Below, piece by piece: positions 38,808 to 48,634 of a DNA stretch of 64,000 bases. Under the pieces are notes generated by a model that saw only the letters and a program-made list of their open reading frames with translations, did no database searches and was not told where the DNA came from. Both the position numbers and the translations under genes were made by a program. Origin of the DNA: Salinimonas iocasae. Lineage in GTDB: Bacteria > Pseudomonadota > Gammaproteobacteria > Enterobacterales > Alteromonadaceae. The DNA lies in NCBI RefSeq assembly GCF_006228385.1, contig NZ_CP039852.1, positions 1,752,001-1,816,000 on the forward strand, given 5' to 3'. Every line of letters begins with the position of its first letter. The stretch's first letter is position 1.

Positions 38808-41129
38808 CTATATTTTGCACGCACCGCCTGCACAATCATCATCTTCAACCATTACAGCTTCCTGCGCCTGAGGTTTCTGTTGCTGCGCTTTGGCTTCTAC
38901 AGAACTGGCGTCAGAGGCACCATCACGAGTGTTATGATAGTAAAGAGTTTTAACGCCCAGCTTATAAGCAGTCAGCAAATCTTTTAACAGCAACTTCATC
39001 GGAACTTTGCCGCTATCATATTTGCCCGGGTCATAATTGGTATTGGCAGAAATCGTTTGGTCAATAAACTTCTGCATAATGCCGACCAATTGCAAATAGC
39101 CGTCATTAGAGGGAATGTCCCAAAGCAGCTCATACTTATCTTTAAGCGATTCATACTCTGGAACCACCTGCTTCAAAATACCATCTTTACTCGATTTAAT
39201 GCTGATATGACCGCGCGGTGGCTCAATACCATTGGTCGCATTGGAAATTTGCGACGATGTTTCAGAAGGCATCAACGCAGATAGTGTGGAGTTACGCAGA
39301 CCGTGCGCTTTAATATCTTCACGCAGGCCGTCCCAATCCATATGCAAAGGTTCGTTACACACCGAGTCCAGATCCTTTTTGTAAGAATCGATAGGCATAA
39401 TACCCTGCGCATAAGTGGTCTCATTGAATTTAGGACACGCACCTTTTTCCCTGGCCAGATTGTTCGATGCTTTAAGCAGGTGATACTGCATAGCTTCAAA
39501 TGTACGGTGTACCAGACCATTTGCGCTATGATCAGAGTACTTAACACCGTTTTTTGCCAGGAAGTAGGCAAAATTGATAACACCAACGCCCAGCGTGCGA
39601 CGATTCATAGTGGCATTGTAAGCAGCAGGTACCGGGTAATCCTGGTAGTCCAACAAGCTGTCTAATGCGCGTACTGCCAGGTCTGACAGCTCTTCAAATT
39701 CATCAACAGACTTAATCGCACCCAGGTTAAATGCAGAAAGCGTACACAGTGCAATTTCACCTTCTTCATCATTAACGTGCTGCAACGGCTTGGTAGGCAG
39801 TGCGATTTCAAGGCACAGATTACTTTGGCGCACAGGGGCCACTTTCGGATCAAACGGGCTGTGCGTGTTGCAATGGTCAACATTCTGCAGATAGATACGA
39901 CCGGTAGAGGCACGTTCCTGCATAAACAAGCTGAACAGCTCCATTGCTTTAATCTGCTTTTTACGGATTGAAGGATCGTTTTCGTACTGTACGTACAACG
40001 CCTCAAATTTTTCCTGATCCGCAAAAAAGGCATCATATAGGCCCGGCACGTCAGAAGGGCTGAACAGTGTGATGTATCCATCTTTCATCATGCGCTGATA
40101 CATCAGTTTATTAAACTGCACGCCGTAATCCAGGTGTCTGACGCGGTTTTCCTCAACACCCCGGTTATTTTTGAGTACCAGTAAAGACTCAACTTCCATA
40201 TGCCACAGAGGATAGAATAATGTAGCAGCACCACCGCGTACACCACCCTGAGAGCAACTTTTAACAGCGGTCTGGAAGTACTTATAAAAAGGTATGCAGC
40301 CAGTGTGAAATGCTTCACCACCACGAATGGGGCTGCCTAACGCACGAATACGGCCGGCATTAACACCAATTCCAGCGCGTTGACTAACGTACTTAACAAT
40401 GGCAGAGGCGGTCGCATTAATAGAATCCAGGCTGTCGCCGGTTTCAATCAGTACACAAGAACTGAACTGACGGGTCGGGGTACGTACGCCTGACATAATT
40501 GGTGTTGGCAGAGACAGTTTGAATGTTGATGCCGCATTATAAAAACGACGAACATAATCCAGGCGCGTGTCCTTAGGATAATTAGCAAACAGACAGGCAG
40601 CCACAAGGATGTAAAGGAACTGAGCACTTTCGTAAATATCACCGGTAACACGATTTTGTACCAGGTATTTGCCTTCAAGTTGTTTTACCGCTGCATAGCT
40701 GAAGTTCATATCACGCCAGTGATCAATGAAGTCGTCCATCTGCGCAAATTCTTCAGGCGTATAGTCTTCAAGCAGGTGTGTATCGTATTTGCCTGCATCT
40801 ACCATTTTGGCGACGTGATCATATAACGCCGGGGGCTCAAACTGACCATACGCTTTTTTACGCAAATGGAAGATTGCCAGACGCGCAGCAAGATACTGGT
40901 AATCCGGCGCATCGGTGGAAATAAGGTCAGCGGCTGACTTAATCAGCGTTTCATGGATTTCACTGGTTTTAATGCCATCGTAAAACTGAATTTGCGCTTT
41001 TATTTCTACCTGCGAGACCGATACGTTATCAAGTCCTTCTGCCGCCCAGGTGATGACTTTATGAATTTTTTCTAAATCAATGGGCTCTTGTTCACCGTTG
41101 CGTTTGGTGACGAGTAAATCGTTATTCAT
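38808..41129 (-). CDS. nrdA: Ribonucleotide reductase class Ia, alpha subunit
   Basis: Catalyses reduction of ribonucleoside diphosphates. The 773-residue chain begins with an ATP-cone activity domain (VTKRNGEQEPIDLEKIHKV). It contains the active-site Cys in SSCVLIETGDSLDS, the NLCLEIALPT block with Asn, Cys and Glu, the ALCTLSAFNLG second redox Cys, and the C-terminal shuttle pair DCAGGACKI. No good RBS precedes the ATG (GGCCAGTACAA). A long leader with NrdR-like boxes lies upstream. Operon order nrdA-nrdB-yfaE. Confidence 0.97.
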   Translation of the reverse strand: MNNDLLVTKRNGEQEPIDLEKIHKVITWAAEGLDNVSVSQVEIKAQIQFYDGIKTSEIHETLIKSAADLISTDAPDYQYLAARLAIFHLRKKAYGQFEPPALYDHVAKMVDAGKYDTHLLEDYTPEEFAQMDDFIDHWRDMNFSYAAVKQLEGKYLVQNRVTGDIYESAQFLYILVAACLFANYPKDTRLDYVRRFYNAASTFKLSLPTPIMSGVRTPTRQFSSCVLIETGDSLDSINATASAIVKYVSQRAGIGVNAGRIRALGSPIRGGEAFHTGCIPFYKYFQTAVKSCSQGGVRGGAATLFYPLWHMEVESLLVLKNNRGVEENRVRHLDYGVQFNKLMYQRMMKDGYITLFSPSDVPGLYDAFFADQEKFEALYVQYENDPSIRKKQIKAMELFSLFMQERASTGRIYLQNVDHCNTHSPFDPKVAPVRQSNLCLEIALPTKPLQHVNDEEGEIALCTLSAFNLGAIKSVDEFEELSDLAVRALDSLLDYQDYPVPAAYNATMNRRTLGVGVINFAYFLAKNGVKYSDHSANGLVHRTFEAMQYHLLKASNNLAREKGACPKFNETTYAQGIMPIDSYKKDLDSVCNEPLHMDWDGLREDIKAHGLRNSTLSALMPSETSSQISNATNGIEPPRGHISIKSSKDGILKQVVPEYESLKDKYELLWDIPSNDGYLQLVGIMQKFIDQTISANTNYDPGKYDSGKVPMKLLLKDLLTAYKLGVKTLYYHNTRDGASDASSVEAKAQQQKPQAQEAVMVEDDDCAGGACKI

Positions 41130-41276
41130 TTGTACTGGCCGTTGTGTCTGTTAGCGCTTTGTGCGTGGGCAAAGCCCGTGAGTTTGAGATTTTTATTATT
41201 CACGCATGTGAATATACAAATGGTGAAATCTGCTATTCACTGGGATCCATTTAGTCTTGCCACCACGTTTCTTGTA

Positions 41277-41427
41277 GGCTGTGGGTAGAACCCAGTAGCG
41301 TGTGCAGCAAGAGAATGAGATTAAGCACAAGATAGTGAGGTTTAAGCCTTAATGCAACCCAATATCTGGTGCTTAAAACAGCGATCAAACCGATAACATT
41401 TTTAGGTTAGTAATGACTAACCTAAAA
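41277..41427 (-). other. Structured leader of nrdA (no gene)
   Basis: The 443-bp gap between nrdA and ubiG holds no credible ORF but several inverted repeats. A perfect 11-bp stem TTTTAGGTTAG / CTAACCTAAAA (41400-41410, 41417-41427) has a 6-nt loop. A 14-bp stem with one mismatch pairs 41321-41334 with 41363-41376 and encloses an inner GGTT/AACC stem. A TGGGT-AGA-ACCCA hairpin lies at about 41280-41295. If transcription starts near 41508, all of these fall in the nrdA 5' untranslated region. No known riboswitch was recognised. Confidence 0.55.
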
Positions 41428-41515
41428 GGATTTTACAAGCTTAATTTATCCAGAATGCAAGCAATTTTGATCGAAAGATCCGTAACATAAATTTATTATT
41501 CTATTTTCGCTTTAT

Positions 41516-41571
41516 ATTATAATTTTACGACATATAGTGCTAAAAATTACACAGCATACTACATGTAGTGT
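41516..41571 (-). promoter_or_regulatory. nrdA promoter with two NrdR-like boxes
   Basis: The 16-mer at 41556-41571 (plus-strand ATACTACATGTAGTGT) matches the remembered NrdR box ACACwAwATnkwGTGT at 14 of 16 positions. A weaker copy at 41525-41540 (11 of 16) lies exactly 31 bp away, the spacing usual for paired NrdR boxes (three helical turns). A perfect minus-strand -10, TATAAT, lies at 41516-41521, so the boxes cover the -35 region. This supports ATP/dATP-sensing NrdR repression of nrdAB. Confidence 0.7.
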
Positions 41572-41572
41572 T

Positions 41573-42274
41573 TTATGCATGTTGAGTGTGCAACATATAG
41601 TTGACATCAACGTTCTTGTCAGAGAGGTAAAACTGCTGCGTAAGCGGGTTCATATGCAATCCTGTCGCATGACATGTAGTCAGGCTGGCTCGATCTGTCA
41701 TAGCCATTAGTTCAGAGGGGCGGATAAACCGGTTGTATTGATGTGTACCTTTGGGCACCAACCCCAGAATGTATTCGGCACCCAGTATTCCCATCAGGTA
41801 GGATTTGGGATTACGGTTAAGCGTAGAGAAAAATACATGTCCGCCAGGTTTTACTAGCTTAGCGCAGGCCTGTACCACCGATGCGGGCTCAGGAACGTGT
41901 TCAAGCATTTCCATGCAGGTCACCACATCGTATTCGCCTTGCGCCTGATTGGCGAGAGCTTCCGCAGTAATGCACTGATAATCCACCGATACACCTGACT
42001 CAAGACCATGCAGGCGTGCAACCTCGAGCGATGCCTCGGCCATATCAATACCGGTAACACTGGCACCCATTTTCGCCATGGACTCAGCAAGAATGCCGCC
42101 ACCACAGCCTATGTCTACGACCTTTTTATCGAAAAGGCCATCAGAATGCTGGGCTATGAAATCTAAACGTAAAGGATTGATCATATGCAGGGGTTTAAAT
42201 TCGCCCTCTGCATCCCACCAACGGGAAGCCAGTTCGCCAAATTTTGAAATTTCCTGTTCATCAACATTAGACAT
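41573..42274 (-). CDS. ubiG: Ubiquinone biosynthesis O-methyltransferase UbiG
   Basis: Performs both O-methylations in ubiquinone synthesis using SAM. The 233-residue chain shows the conserved N terminus ([22 protein letters not shown]), SAM motif [14 protein letters not shown], the acidic motif [11 protein letters not shown], and [16 protein letters not shown] lies 7 nt before the ATG. It is divergent from gyrA, the same pairing seen in E. coli, across a 285-bp spacer. Confidence 0.96.
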   Translation of the reverse strand: MSNVDEQEISKFGELASRWWDAEGEFKPLHMINPLRLDFIAQHSDGLFDKKVVDIGCGGGILAESMAKMGASVTGIDMAEASLEVARLHGLESGVSVDYQCITAEALANQAQGEYDVVTCMEMLEHVPEPASVVQACAKLVKPGGHVFFSTLNRNPKSYLMGILGAEYILGLVPKGTHQYNRFIRPSELMAMTDRASLTTCHATGLHMNPLTQQFYLSDKNVDVNYMLHTQHA

Positions 42275-42559
42275 GGTGCAGTCCTTCAGGGAAATAAGTT
42301 GCTATAACATAGCGTAAATCAATGCTAATTGGCATTGTTAAGTACCGCTGTACAACCTGTGTGGATGAAAAATAGCCGCTTAACATCGGGCTTGTCTTTT
42401 GAGATGATTAACCGCTACATTATTTGTCCCGGCGGTGGTACACTCGAGGATTGTTCTATCGCCCCAATAATAAGAATGTGCGCGTTCAGCTTGCTTGCTG
42501 TTTCTGGGGCTTATTGAAAACAGCGCACACTAAACCTAAGTTAAGGGAAAAAGCAGTTT

Positions 42560-45244
42560 ATGTCTGATAACGCTAAAGAAATTCTCCCCGTCAATATAGA
42601 GGAGGAATTAAAAACCTCCTATCTCGACTATGCGATGAGCGTTATTGTTGGCCGTGCACTTCCGGATGTGCGTGACGGTCTGAAGCCGGTTCATCGTCGC
42701 GTACTGTTTGCGATGAACGAGCTCAAAAACGATTTCAACAAACCATATAAAAAGTCAGCCCGTGTGGTTGGTGATGTTATTGGTAAATACCATCCCCATG
42801 GCGACTCGGCGGTATACGACACGATCGTTCGTATGGCGCAATCATTTTCGCTACGTTACATGTTGGTAGACGGGCAGGGTAACTTCGGCTCAGTCGATGG
42901 TGACTCCGCCGCTGCAATGCGTTACACCGAAGTACGTATGGCGAAAATCGCCCACGAGCTGCTGGCCGATTTAGATAAAGAAACCGTCGATTTTGTGCCG
43001 AACTATGACGGTACCGAACATATTCCTGAAGTGTTACCAACTAAAGTACCTAACCTGCTGGTTAACGGTTCTTCCGGTATCGCTGTTGGGATGGCTACGA
43101 ATATTCCGCCGCATAATCTGACAGAGGTTATTAACGGCTGTATTGCATTGATTGAAGATCCGAACATTTCCATCGACGATTTGATGCAGCATATACCAGG
43201 ACCTGATTTCCCTACTGCCGCGCAAATCAGTGGTCGCAAAGGTATCGAAGATGCGTACCGTACCGGTCGCGGTAAGATTTATCTGCGCGCCAAAGCTGAA
43301 ATCGAAACAGAAGACAACGGTAAAGAAACTATCGTTGTTAACGAAATTCCGTATCAGGTAAACAAGGCCCGGTTGATTGAAAAAATCGCTGAACTGGTAA
43401 AAGAAAAGCGCATTGAAGGTATTTCGGCCCTGCGGGATGAGTCTGATAAAGACGGCATGCGCATCGTTATTGAAGTTAAGCGTAACGAGTCTGCCGAAGT
43501 TCTGCTAAACCACTTATATGCCAATACCCAGTTACAAACGGTATTTGGTATTAATATGGTGGCGCTGGATAACAACCAGCCCAAAGTATTCAACTTAAAA
43601 GATGTTCTTGAATGCTTTGTATTACACCGCCGTGAAGTTGTTACCCGCCGTACCGTTTTCGAACTGCGTAAAGCCCGTGACCGTGCACATATACTTGAAG
43701 GACTGGCTATTGCTCTGGCCAACATCGATCCGGTTATTGAGCTGATTAAAGCCTCACCAAGTCCTGCAGAAGCCAAACAGTCGTTGGTTGCGCAAGGCTG
43801 GAAGCTGGGTGATGTTGCCGAAATGCTTGATCGTGCTGGCGATGATGCTGCGCGCCCTGACTGGTTGGCGCCGGAATTTGGTATACGTGACGGCAAGTAC
43901 TTCCTGACCGAGCAGCAGGCACAAGCCATCCTTGACCTGCGCTTACATAAGCTGACCGGTCTTGAGCACGAAAAAATTCTGGGCGAATACAAAGAGCTGT
44001 TAGAGCAAATTGCAGAGCTGCTTTACATCCTTCGTTCTCCTGAACGTCTGATGGAAGTTATTCGCGAAGAGCTGGAGAAAGTACGTGACGAGTTCGGCGA
44101 CGAGCGTCGTACTGAAATTACCGCTGCCAGTCACGATATTGATATTGAAGATCTGATCGAGCAAGAAGATGTTGTAGTGACATTGTCTCGCGAAGGCTAT
44201 GTCAAATATCAGAAACTGTCTGACTATGAAGCTCAGCGCCGTGGCGGTAAGGGTAAGTCGGCTACGAAGATGAAAGATGAAGATTTCATCGAACGCTTAC
44301 TGGTAGCAAATACCCATGACCATATTCTGTGTTTCTCAACACGGGGTCGTTTATATTGGCTGAAGGTGTATCAGCTGCCGTTCGCCAGCCGTAATGCGCG
44401 CGGCCGTCCTATTGTAAATATTCTGCCTCTTGAGGCCGATGAGCGTATTACCGCCATCTTGCCTATTAAAGAGTTTGAAGAAGGCAAATATGTACTGATG
44501 GCAACTGCCAACGGTACTGTGAAAAAGACTGACCTGAGCCTTTATTCACGTCCTCGTTCAAGCGGCATTATCGCCGTTAATCTGAACGAAGGTGATGAGT
44601 TGATTGGTGTTGCTATCACACATGGCGACGACGATATCATGCTGTTCAGTGATGAAGGTAAAGTGGTTCGCTTTAATGAGAAACTTCGCGACTCCGAAAC
44701 GGGTGAAGTTAAGCGCGATCCTGAAACCGGTGATGAATTACTGGCGCTGCGTCCAATGGGAAGAACAGCAACCGGCGTTCGGGGAATCCGACTTCAGGAA
44801 GGTCAGCGTGTGGTCTCACTGATCGTCCCCCGCGGCGACGGCGCGGTACTGACTGCCACTGAAAATGGTTTCGGTAAGCGTACACCATTGGCAGATTACC
44901 CGGCTAAGAGCCGTGCGACGCAGGGTGTGGTATCAATTAAAGTTTCCGAGCGAAACGGTAAAGTTGTTGGTGCTGTTCAGGTTGATGACTCTGATGAGAT
45001 TATGCTTATCAGTAACCAGGGAACGCTGGTTCGAACCCGTGTTGGCGAAGTATCAGTAGTGGGTCGTAACACCCAGGGTGTAAGACTGATACGTACTGCG
45101 CAAGACGAGTTTGTTGTTGGTCTGCAACGTATTGAAGAAGTTGAAGATAAAGTCGTGCTGGATGAAAATGGCGAGGTCGTTGCGGTAGAAACGGCTGAAG
45201 ATGCGCCGTTGACAGGGAACGATGAGAAGCCAGCAGAGGAATAG
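42560..45244 (+). CDS. gyrA: DNA gyrase subunit A
   Basis: DNA-cleaving subunit of gyrase, which introduces negative supercoils. At 894 residues it is slightly longer than in E. coli. The catalytic tyrosine is Tyr 122 ([10 protein letters not shown]). The quinolone-binding region reads [17 protein letters not shown] with wild-type Ser 83 and Asp 87 in E. coli numbering, so no classical resistance change. The C-terminal pinwheel starts with the GyrA box QRRGGKG and ends in an acidic tail. The 42275-42559 spacer holds promoter-like TACACT (about 42438) but no clear -35. Confidence 0.97.
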   Translation: MSDNAKEILPVNIEEELKTSYLDYAMSVIVGRALPDVRDGLKPVHRRVLFAMNELKNDFNKPYKKSARVVGDVIGKYHPHGDSAVYDTIVRMAQSFSLRYMLVDGQGNFGSVDGDSAAAMRYTEVRMAKIAHELLADLDKETVDFVPNYDGTEHIPEVLPTKVPNLLVNGSSGIAVGMATNIPPHNLTEVINGCIALIEDPNISIDDLMQHIPGPDFPTAAQISGRKGIEDAYRTGRGKIYLRAKAEIETEDNGKETIVVNEIPYQVNKARLIEKIAELVKEKRIEGISALRDESDKDGMRIVIEVKRNESAEVLLNHLYANTQLQTVFGINMVALDNNQPKVFNLKDVLECFVLHRREVVTRRTVFELRKARDRAHILEGLAIALANIDPVIELIKASPSPAEAKQSLVAQGWKLGDVAEMLDRAGDDAARPDWLAPEFGIRDGKYFLTEQQAQAILDLRLHKLTGLEHEKILGEYKELLEQIAELLYILRSPERLMEVIREELEKVRDEFGDERRTEITAASHDIDIEDLIEQEDVVVTLSREGYVKYQKLSDYEAQRRGGKGKSATKMKDEDFIERLLVANTHDHILCFSTRGRLYWLKVYQLPFASRNARGRPIVNILPLEADERITAILPIKEFEEGKYVLMATANGTVKKTDLSLYSRPRSSGIIAVNLNEGDELIGVAITHGDDDIMLFSDEGKVVRFNEKLRDSETGEVKRDPETGDELLALRPMGRTATGVRGIRLQEGQRVVSLIVPRGDGAVLTATENGFGKRTPLADYPAKSRATQGVVSIKVSERNGKVVGAVQVDDSDEIMLISNQGTLVRTRVGEVSVVGRNTQGVRLIRTAQDEFVVGLQRIEEVEDKVVLDENGEVVAVETAEDAPLTGNDEKPAEE

Positions 45245-45249
45245 GTGTG

Positions 45250-45316
45250 TTGTTCTGCTAGCCAGAACAATGTGCTAATTTTTAATTAACAAGCGGCTTC
45301 GTGCCGCTTGTTTTGT
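45250..45316 (+). terminator. Tandem hairpins, the second a terminator of gyrA
   Basis: TTGTTCTG / CAGAACAA (45250-45257, 45263-45270) form a first 8-bp stem. AACAAGCGGC / GCCGCTTGTT (45288-45297, 45303-45312) form a second, GC-rich stem followed by TTTTG, a good intrinsic terminator, only about 20 bp before serC. Confidence 0.8.
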
Positions 45317-45335
45317 TTATAGGTGTGGATAATCA

Positions 45336-46421
45336 ATGAATCGGGTTTTTAATTTCAGTGCCGGTCCGGCCATGCTACCGCCAGCGGTAATGTTGCGTGC
45401 GCAAAATGAACTGATCAACTGGCGTGACGGCGGAACGTCCGTGATGGAAATCAGTCATCGCGGTAAAGACTTTGTTGAGATGGCTGAAAAGTCGGAACAA
45501 GACTTACGTGACCTGATGGCTGTTCCCGATGATTATAAAGTTTTATTCATGCAGGGGGGCGGACGTGGTCAGTTTGCAGCAGTGCCGCTTAATATATCTT
45601 CGTCAAATGAAACATCACTGCATATGGTCACAGGGTCGTGGTCGAAAGGCGCGGTGAGCGAAGCTAACAAGTTTAATAACGCTGTTGTGATCGGTGAAAC
45701 CACGCAAAGAGAAGGTAAAGCATTCGTGCCTCAACCAGAGCCTTCAGATATTGATCAGCGTGCAGCGTATCTGCACTTTTGCCCCAACGAAACCGTTGAT
45801 GGCATTGCATTTGACTGGTTGCCTGAGTCAGGTGATGTGCCGCTTGTCGCTGACATGTCTTCAACTATCTTATCCCAGCCTATCGACGTCAGCCGCTATG
45901 GAATTATTTATGCCGGCGCGCAGAAAAATATCGGACCTTCAGGCCTGGCAGTGGTAATTGTCCATGAGTCATTGTTAGGAAAGGCGCAATCTGTCACGCC
46001 CTCTTTTATGGACTACACCCAGACAGCCGACAACAACTCTATGTACAACACCCCCCCGACGTTTTCGTGGTATCTGGCAGGCCTGGTTTTCGAGTGGCTT
46101 AAAGAAGAAGGTGGTGTTGAGGAAATAGCCAGACGCAACAACCATAAGGCACAGTTGTTATACAATGCCATTGACCAGTCTGACTTTTATCGTTCACAGG
46201 TGCATAGCGCCTGTCGTTCCAAAATGAACGTGCCGTTTCAACTTGCTGAACCTTCTCTGGACGACAAGTTTTTATCAATGGCAGATGAAGCAGGTCTCAA
46301 AGCGCTGAAGGGCCACCGCTTTGTGGGAGGTATGCGAGCTAGTATATACAATGCAATGCCGGTTGAGGGTGTGCAGGCACTGGTCGATTTCATGTCTGAA
46401 TTTGAACGTACACACGGGTAA
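45336..46421 (+). CDS. serC: Phosphoserine aminotransferase
   Basis: PLP enzyme of serine and pyridoxal synthesis. The 361-residue chain has the N-terminal [10 protein letters not shown] block, [14 protein letters not shown], and the PLP lysine at 197 in [12 protein letters not shown] (198 in E. coli). It is followed by aroA after 5 bp, the conserved serC-aroA pair. Weak GGTG-type RBS; the spacer also contains TGTGGATAA. Promoter not clear. Confidence 0.96.
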   Translation: MNRVFNFSAGPAMLPPAVMLRAQNELINWRDGGTSVMEISHRGKDFVEMAEKSEQDLRDLMAVPDDYKVLFMQGGGRGQFAAVPLNISSSNETSLHMVTGSWSKGAVSEANKFNNAVVIGETTQREGKAFVPQPEPSDIDQRAAYLHFCPNETVDGIAFDWLPESGDVPLVADMSSTILSQPIDVSRYGIIYAGAQKNIGPSGLAVVIVHESLLGKAQSVTPSFMDYTQTADNNSMYNTPPTFSWYLAGLVFEWLKEEGGVEEIARRNNHKAQLLYNAIDQSDFYRSQVHSACRSKMNVPFQLAEPSLDDKFLSMADEAGLKALKGHRFVGGMRASIYNAMPVEGVQALVDFMSEFERTHG

Positions 46422-46426
46422 CAATA

Positions 46427-47716
46427 ATGGAACAAATTACGTTAGAGCCCATTGCCAGGGTCAGTGGCGAGGTGAATGTTCCCGGCTCAAAAAGTCTGTC
46501 TAACCGCGCGTTATTACTTGCAGCACTGAGCGAAGGCACCACCACAGTAACGAATCTTTTAGACAGTGACGATATTCGCTATATGCTCACTGCGCTGGAA
46601 GAACTGGGGGTTACCTACACACTAAACGAAGATAAAACAGTATGTGAAGTACAGGGCCTTGCCGGCGGGTTTTCAAAGACGGGCCGCTTGTCATTGTTCT
46701 TGGGCAATGCAGGTACAGCTATGCGTCCATTGTGTGCAGCACTGGCGGCCAGTGATGTTCAGGTTGAATTAACTGGCGAGCCCAGAATGGAAGAGCGTCC
46801 GATCAGAGACCTGGTTGACAGCCTTCGTCAGGCTGGCGCGAATATCACATATGTTAAGGAAGAAGGTTATCCGCCATTGTCGATTGAAGGCAAAATGTTA
46901 CATGGCGGAACGATAGACGTGGACGGCAGTGTTTCCAGTCAGTTTCTTACCGCATTGTTAATGGCTGCCCCTCTATTTGGTGATGCCACCAGGATACGGA
47001 TCAAAGGTAACCTGGTTTCCAAGCCATATATTGATATTACTCTGGATACTATGGCTAAGTTTGGCGTCATGGTAGAAAACCATGACTACGCTGAGTTCTA
47101 TATCTCAGCGGGTCAGCGATATCGGTCACCGGGTCACTTTATGGTCGAAGGGGATGCCTCATCTGCATCTTACTTTCTAGCAGCCGGTGCTATAAAAGGC
47201 GGTACAGTCAGAGTAACAGGGGTAGGTAAAGACAGCGTTCAGGGAGATATTCGTTTTGCCGAAGTACTTGAAAAGATGGGCGCGAAAGTAACCTGGCACG
47301 AAGAATATATCGAAGTAAGCGGGGCGCACTTGAAAAGCGTCGATATGGATATGAACCACATACCCGATGCGGCCATGACTATTGCCACCACAGCGCTTTT
47401 TGCCGAGGGCACAACCTGCATTCGTAACATTTTTAACTGGCGCGTGAAAGAAACTGACCGGCTACACGCAATGGCAACGGAACTGAAGAAAGTCGGGGCC
47501 GAGGTTGAAGAGGGCGATGATTATATCTGTATCACACCACCGACTTCGCTCAATCATGCACAAATTGATACATATAATGACCATCGCATTGCAATGTGTT
47601 TCTCTCTTGTCGCCCTGAGCGATACACCGGTCACAATCAACGATCCCGGGTGTACCGCTAAAACATTTCCTGACTACTTTGAAAGGTTTAAGCGTTTATA
47701 CAGCGATAATAACTAG
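46427..47716 (+). CDS. aroA: EPSP synthase
   Basis: Joins phosphoenolpyruvate and shikimate 3-phosphate in aromatic amino acid synthesis. The 429-residue protein has the class I (glyphosate-sensitive) hallmark [13 protein letters not shown], the N-terminal [30 protein letters not shown], and [16 protein letters not shown] near the C terminus. It is cotranscribed with serC and followed by cmk after a hairpin and a good promoter. Confidence 0.97.
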   Translation: MEQITLEPIARVSGEVNVPGSKSLSNRALLLAALSEGTTTVTNLLDSDDIRYMLTALEELGVTYTLNEDKTVCEVQGLAGGFSKTGRLSLFLGNAGTAMRPLCAALAASDVQVELTGEPRMEERPIRDLVDSLRQAGANITYVKEEGYPPLSIEGKMLHGGTIDVDGSVSSQFLTALLMAAPLFGDATRIRIKGNLVSKPYIDITLDTMAKFGVMVENHDYAEFYISAGQRYRSPGHFMVEGDASSASYFLAAGAIKGGTVRVTGVGKDSVQGDIRFAEVLEKMGAKVTWHEEYIEVSGAHLKSVDMDMNHIPDAAMTIATTALFAEGTTCIRNIFNWRVKETDRLHAMATELKKVGAEVEEGDDYICITPPTSLNHAQIDTYNDHRIAMCFSLVALSDTPVTINDPGCTAKTFPDYFERFKRLYSDNN

Positions 47717-47746
47717 CAGACACTGGGCTTCTTGCCACCCCTACAG

Positions 47747-47770
47747 TGGCAGATGAGTTTTCATCTGCCA
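47747..47770 (+). terminator. Hairpin after aroA
   Basis: TGGCAGATGA (47747-47756) and TCATCTGCCA (47761-47770) form a perfect 10-bp stem with a 4-nt loop, but without a T-tract, so it is a partial terminator or processing hairpin. Confidence 0.55.
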
Positions 47771-47798
47771 TTGCCAAAGGCAGTTAAGCGCGTATAAT
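47771..47798 (+). promoter_or_regulatory. Promoter of cmk-rpsA
   Basis: TTGCCA (47771-47776) and TATAAT (47793-47798) are separated by 16 bp; five of six and six of six consensus matches. The TATAAT is followed by GCCGCCG, a GC-rich discriminator as in stringently controlled ribosomal promoters. About 35 nt separate the expected start from the cmk ATG. Confidence 0.75.
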
Positions 47799-47841
47799 TG
47801 CCGCCGATTTTTAACCTTTTATTAATATAACTGGAGCAGGT

Positions 47842-48522
47842 ATGCATCCGATTCCCGTAGTCACGGTTGACGGCCCGGGCGGGGCAGGTAAAGGGACGCT
47901 TAGTAGTTTGCTTGCTGAGAAGCTTGGTTGGCACTTTCTTGATAGTGGTGCAATTTACCGCGTTTTAGCGGTAGCCACATTACATCATGATTTGCCTGAC
48001 GATGATGAGGAATCTATCGTTCCCTTAGCCACAGGTCTTGATGTCAGTTTTGAAACTGATAAAGAGTCTACCCGCATTATACTGGAAGGTGAGGATGTAA
48101 CTGATGACATTCGCACTGAGCAAATTGGTGCTGTAGCATCAAAAGTTGCCGCCTTACCACGCGTTCGGGAAGCTTTGCTTCGTCGTCAGCGTGCTTTTCA
48201 GGATGACCCCGGACTGGTCGCAGACGGACGCGACATGGGGACAGTGGTTTTTCCTGACGCACCGGTTAAAATTTTTCTGACTGCCAGTGCACAGGCCAGA
48301 GCGCAGCGACGTTACGATCAGTTGAAAGAAAAGGGCGCAGATGTTAATATTGCGCGCCTTTTGAGCGATATAGAGGCTCGTGATAAGCGTGACACGCAAC
48401 GTTCTGTTGCGCCATTAGTGCCCGCTCAGGATGCAATTGTAATAGATTCGACGGACCTGGACATTGACCAGGTCTTTGAAAAAGCGATGGAAGTTATATC
48501 CTCCCGCCTTAAAACCGTGTGA
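47842..48522 (+). CDS. cmk: Cytidylate kinase
   Basis: Phosphorylates CMP and dCMP. The 226-residue protein has the P-loop [17 protein letters not shown], the [13 protein letters not shown] segment, the large CMP insert, and the arginine-rich [26 protein letters not shown] lies close before the ATG. It precedes rpsA as in E. coli. Confidence 0.96.
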   Translation: MHPIPVVTVDGPGGAGKGTLSSLLAEKLGWHFLDSGAIYRVLAVATLHHDLPDDDEESIVPLATGLDVSFETDKESTRIILEGEDVTDDIRTEQIGAVASKVAALPRVREALLRRQRAFQDDPGLVADGRDMGTVVFPDAPVKIFLTASAQARAQRRYDQLKEKGADVNIARLLSDIEARDKRDTQRSVAPLVPAQDAIVIDSTDLDIDQVFEKAMEVISSRLKTV

Positions 48523-48545
48523 GCAGATAGCCCCCAGAGCAGCTA

Positions 48546-48634
48546 GTCGCAATAGGGAAGTAGCGACAAATTTTAATAACCCCACATTAGCCGGAATGTA
48601 GTGTGGATTTAACTATTTAATTATTATTGACCTT
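48546..48634 (+). promoter_or_regulatory. rpsA leader with two GGA-loop hairpins and no Shine-Dalgarno
   Basis: GTCGC (48546-48550) pairs with GCGAC (48563-48567) with AGGGAA in the loop. ACAT (48584-48587) pairs with ATGT (48596-48599), with CC/GG outside and GGA in the loop. The last 25 nt before the ATG are A/U-rich with no SD. This resembles the E. coli rpsA initiation region, where GGA-loop hairpins stand in for an SD and allow S1 autoregulation (remembered). Confidence 0.55.

Noticed and set aside
41130..41572. tRNA or known riboswitch in the nrdA-ubiG gap
   Set aside because: No cloverleaf with T-loop and acceptor pairing, and no recognised cobalamin or purine riboswitch core, could be found.
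43354..43992. 212-residue minus-strand open frame within gyrA
   Set aside because: Ser/Arg-rich antisense frame to gyrA with no independent support.
45324..45332. TGTGGATAA, a perfect DnaA box on the minus strand just before serC
   Set aside because: A single 9-mer is expected about once by chance in a window this size on two strands; no cluster, AT-rich unwinding region or dnaA/dnaN genes are near, so no origin is called.
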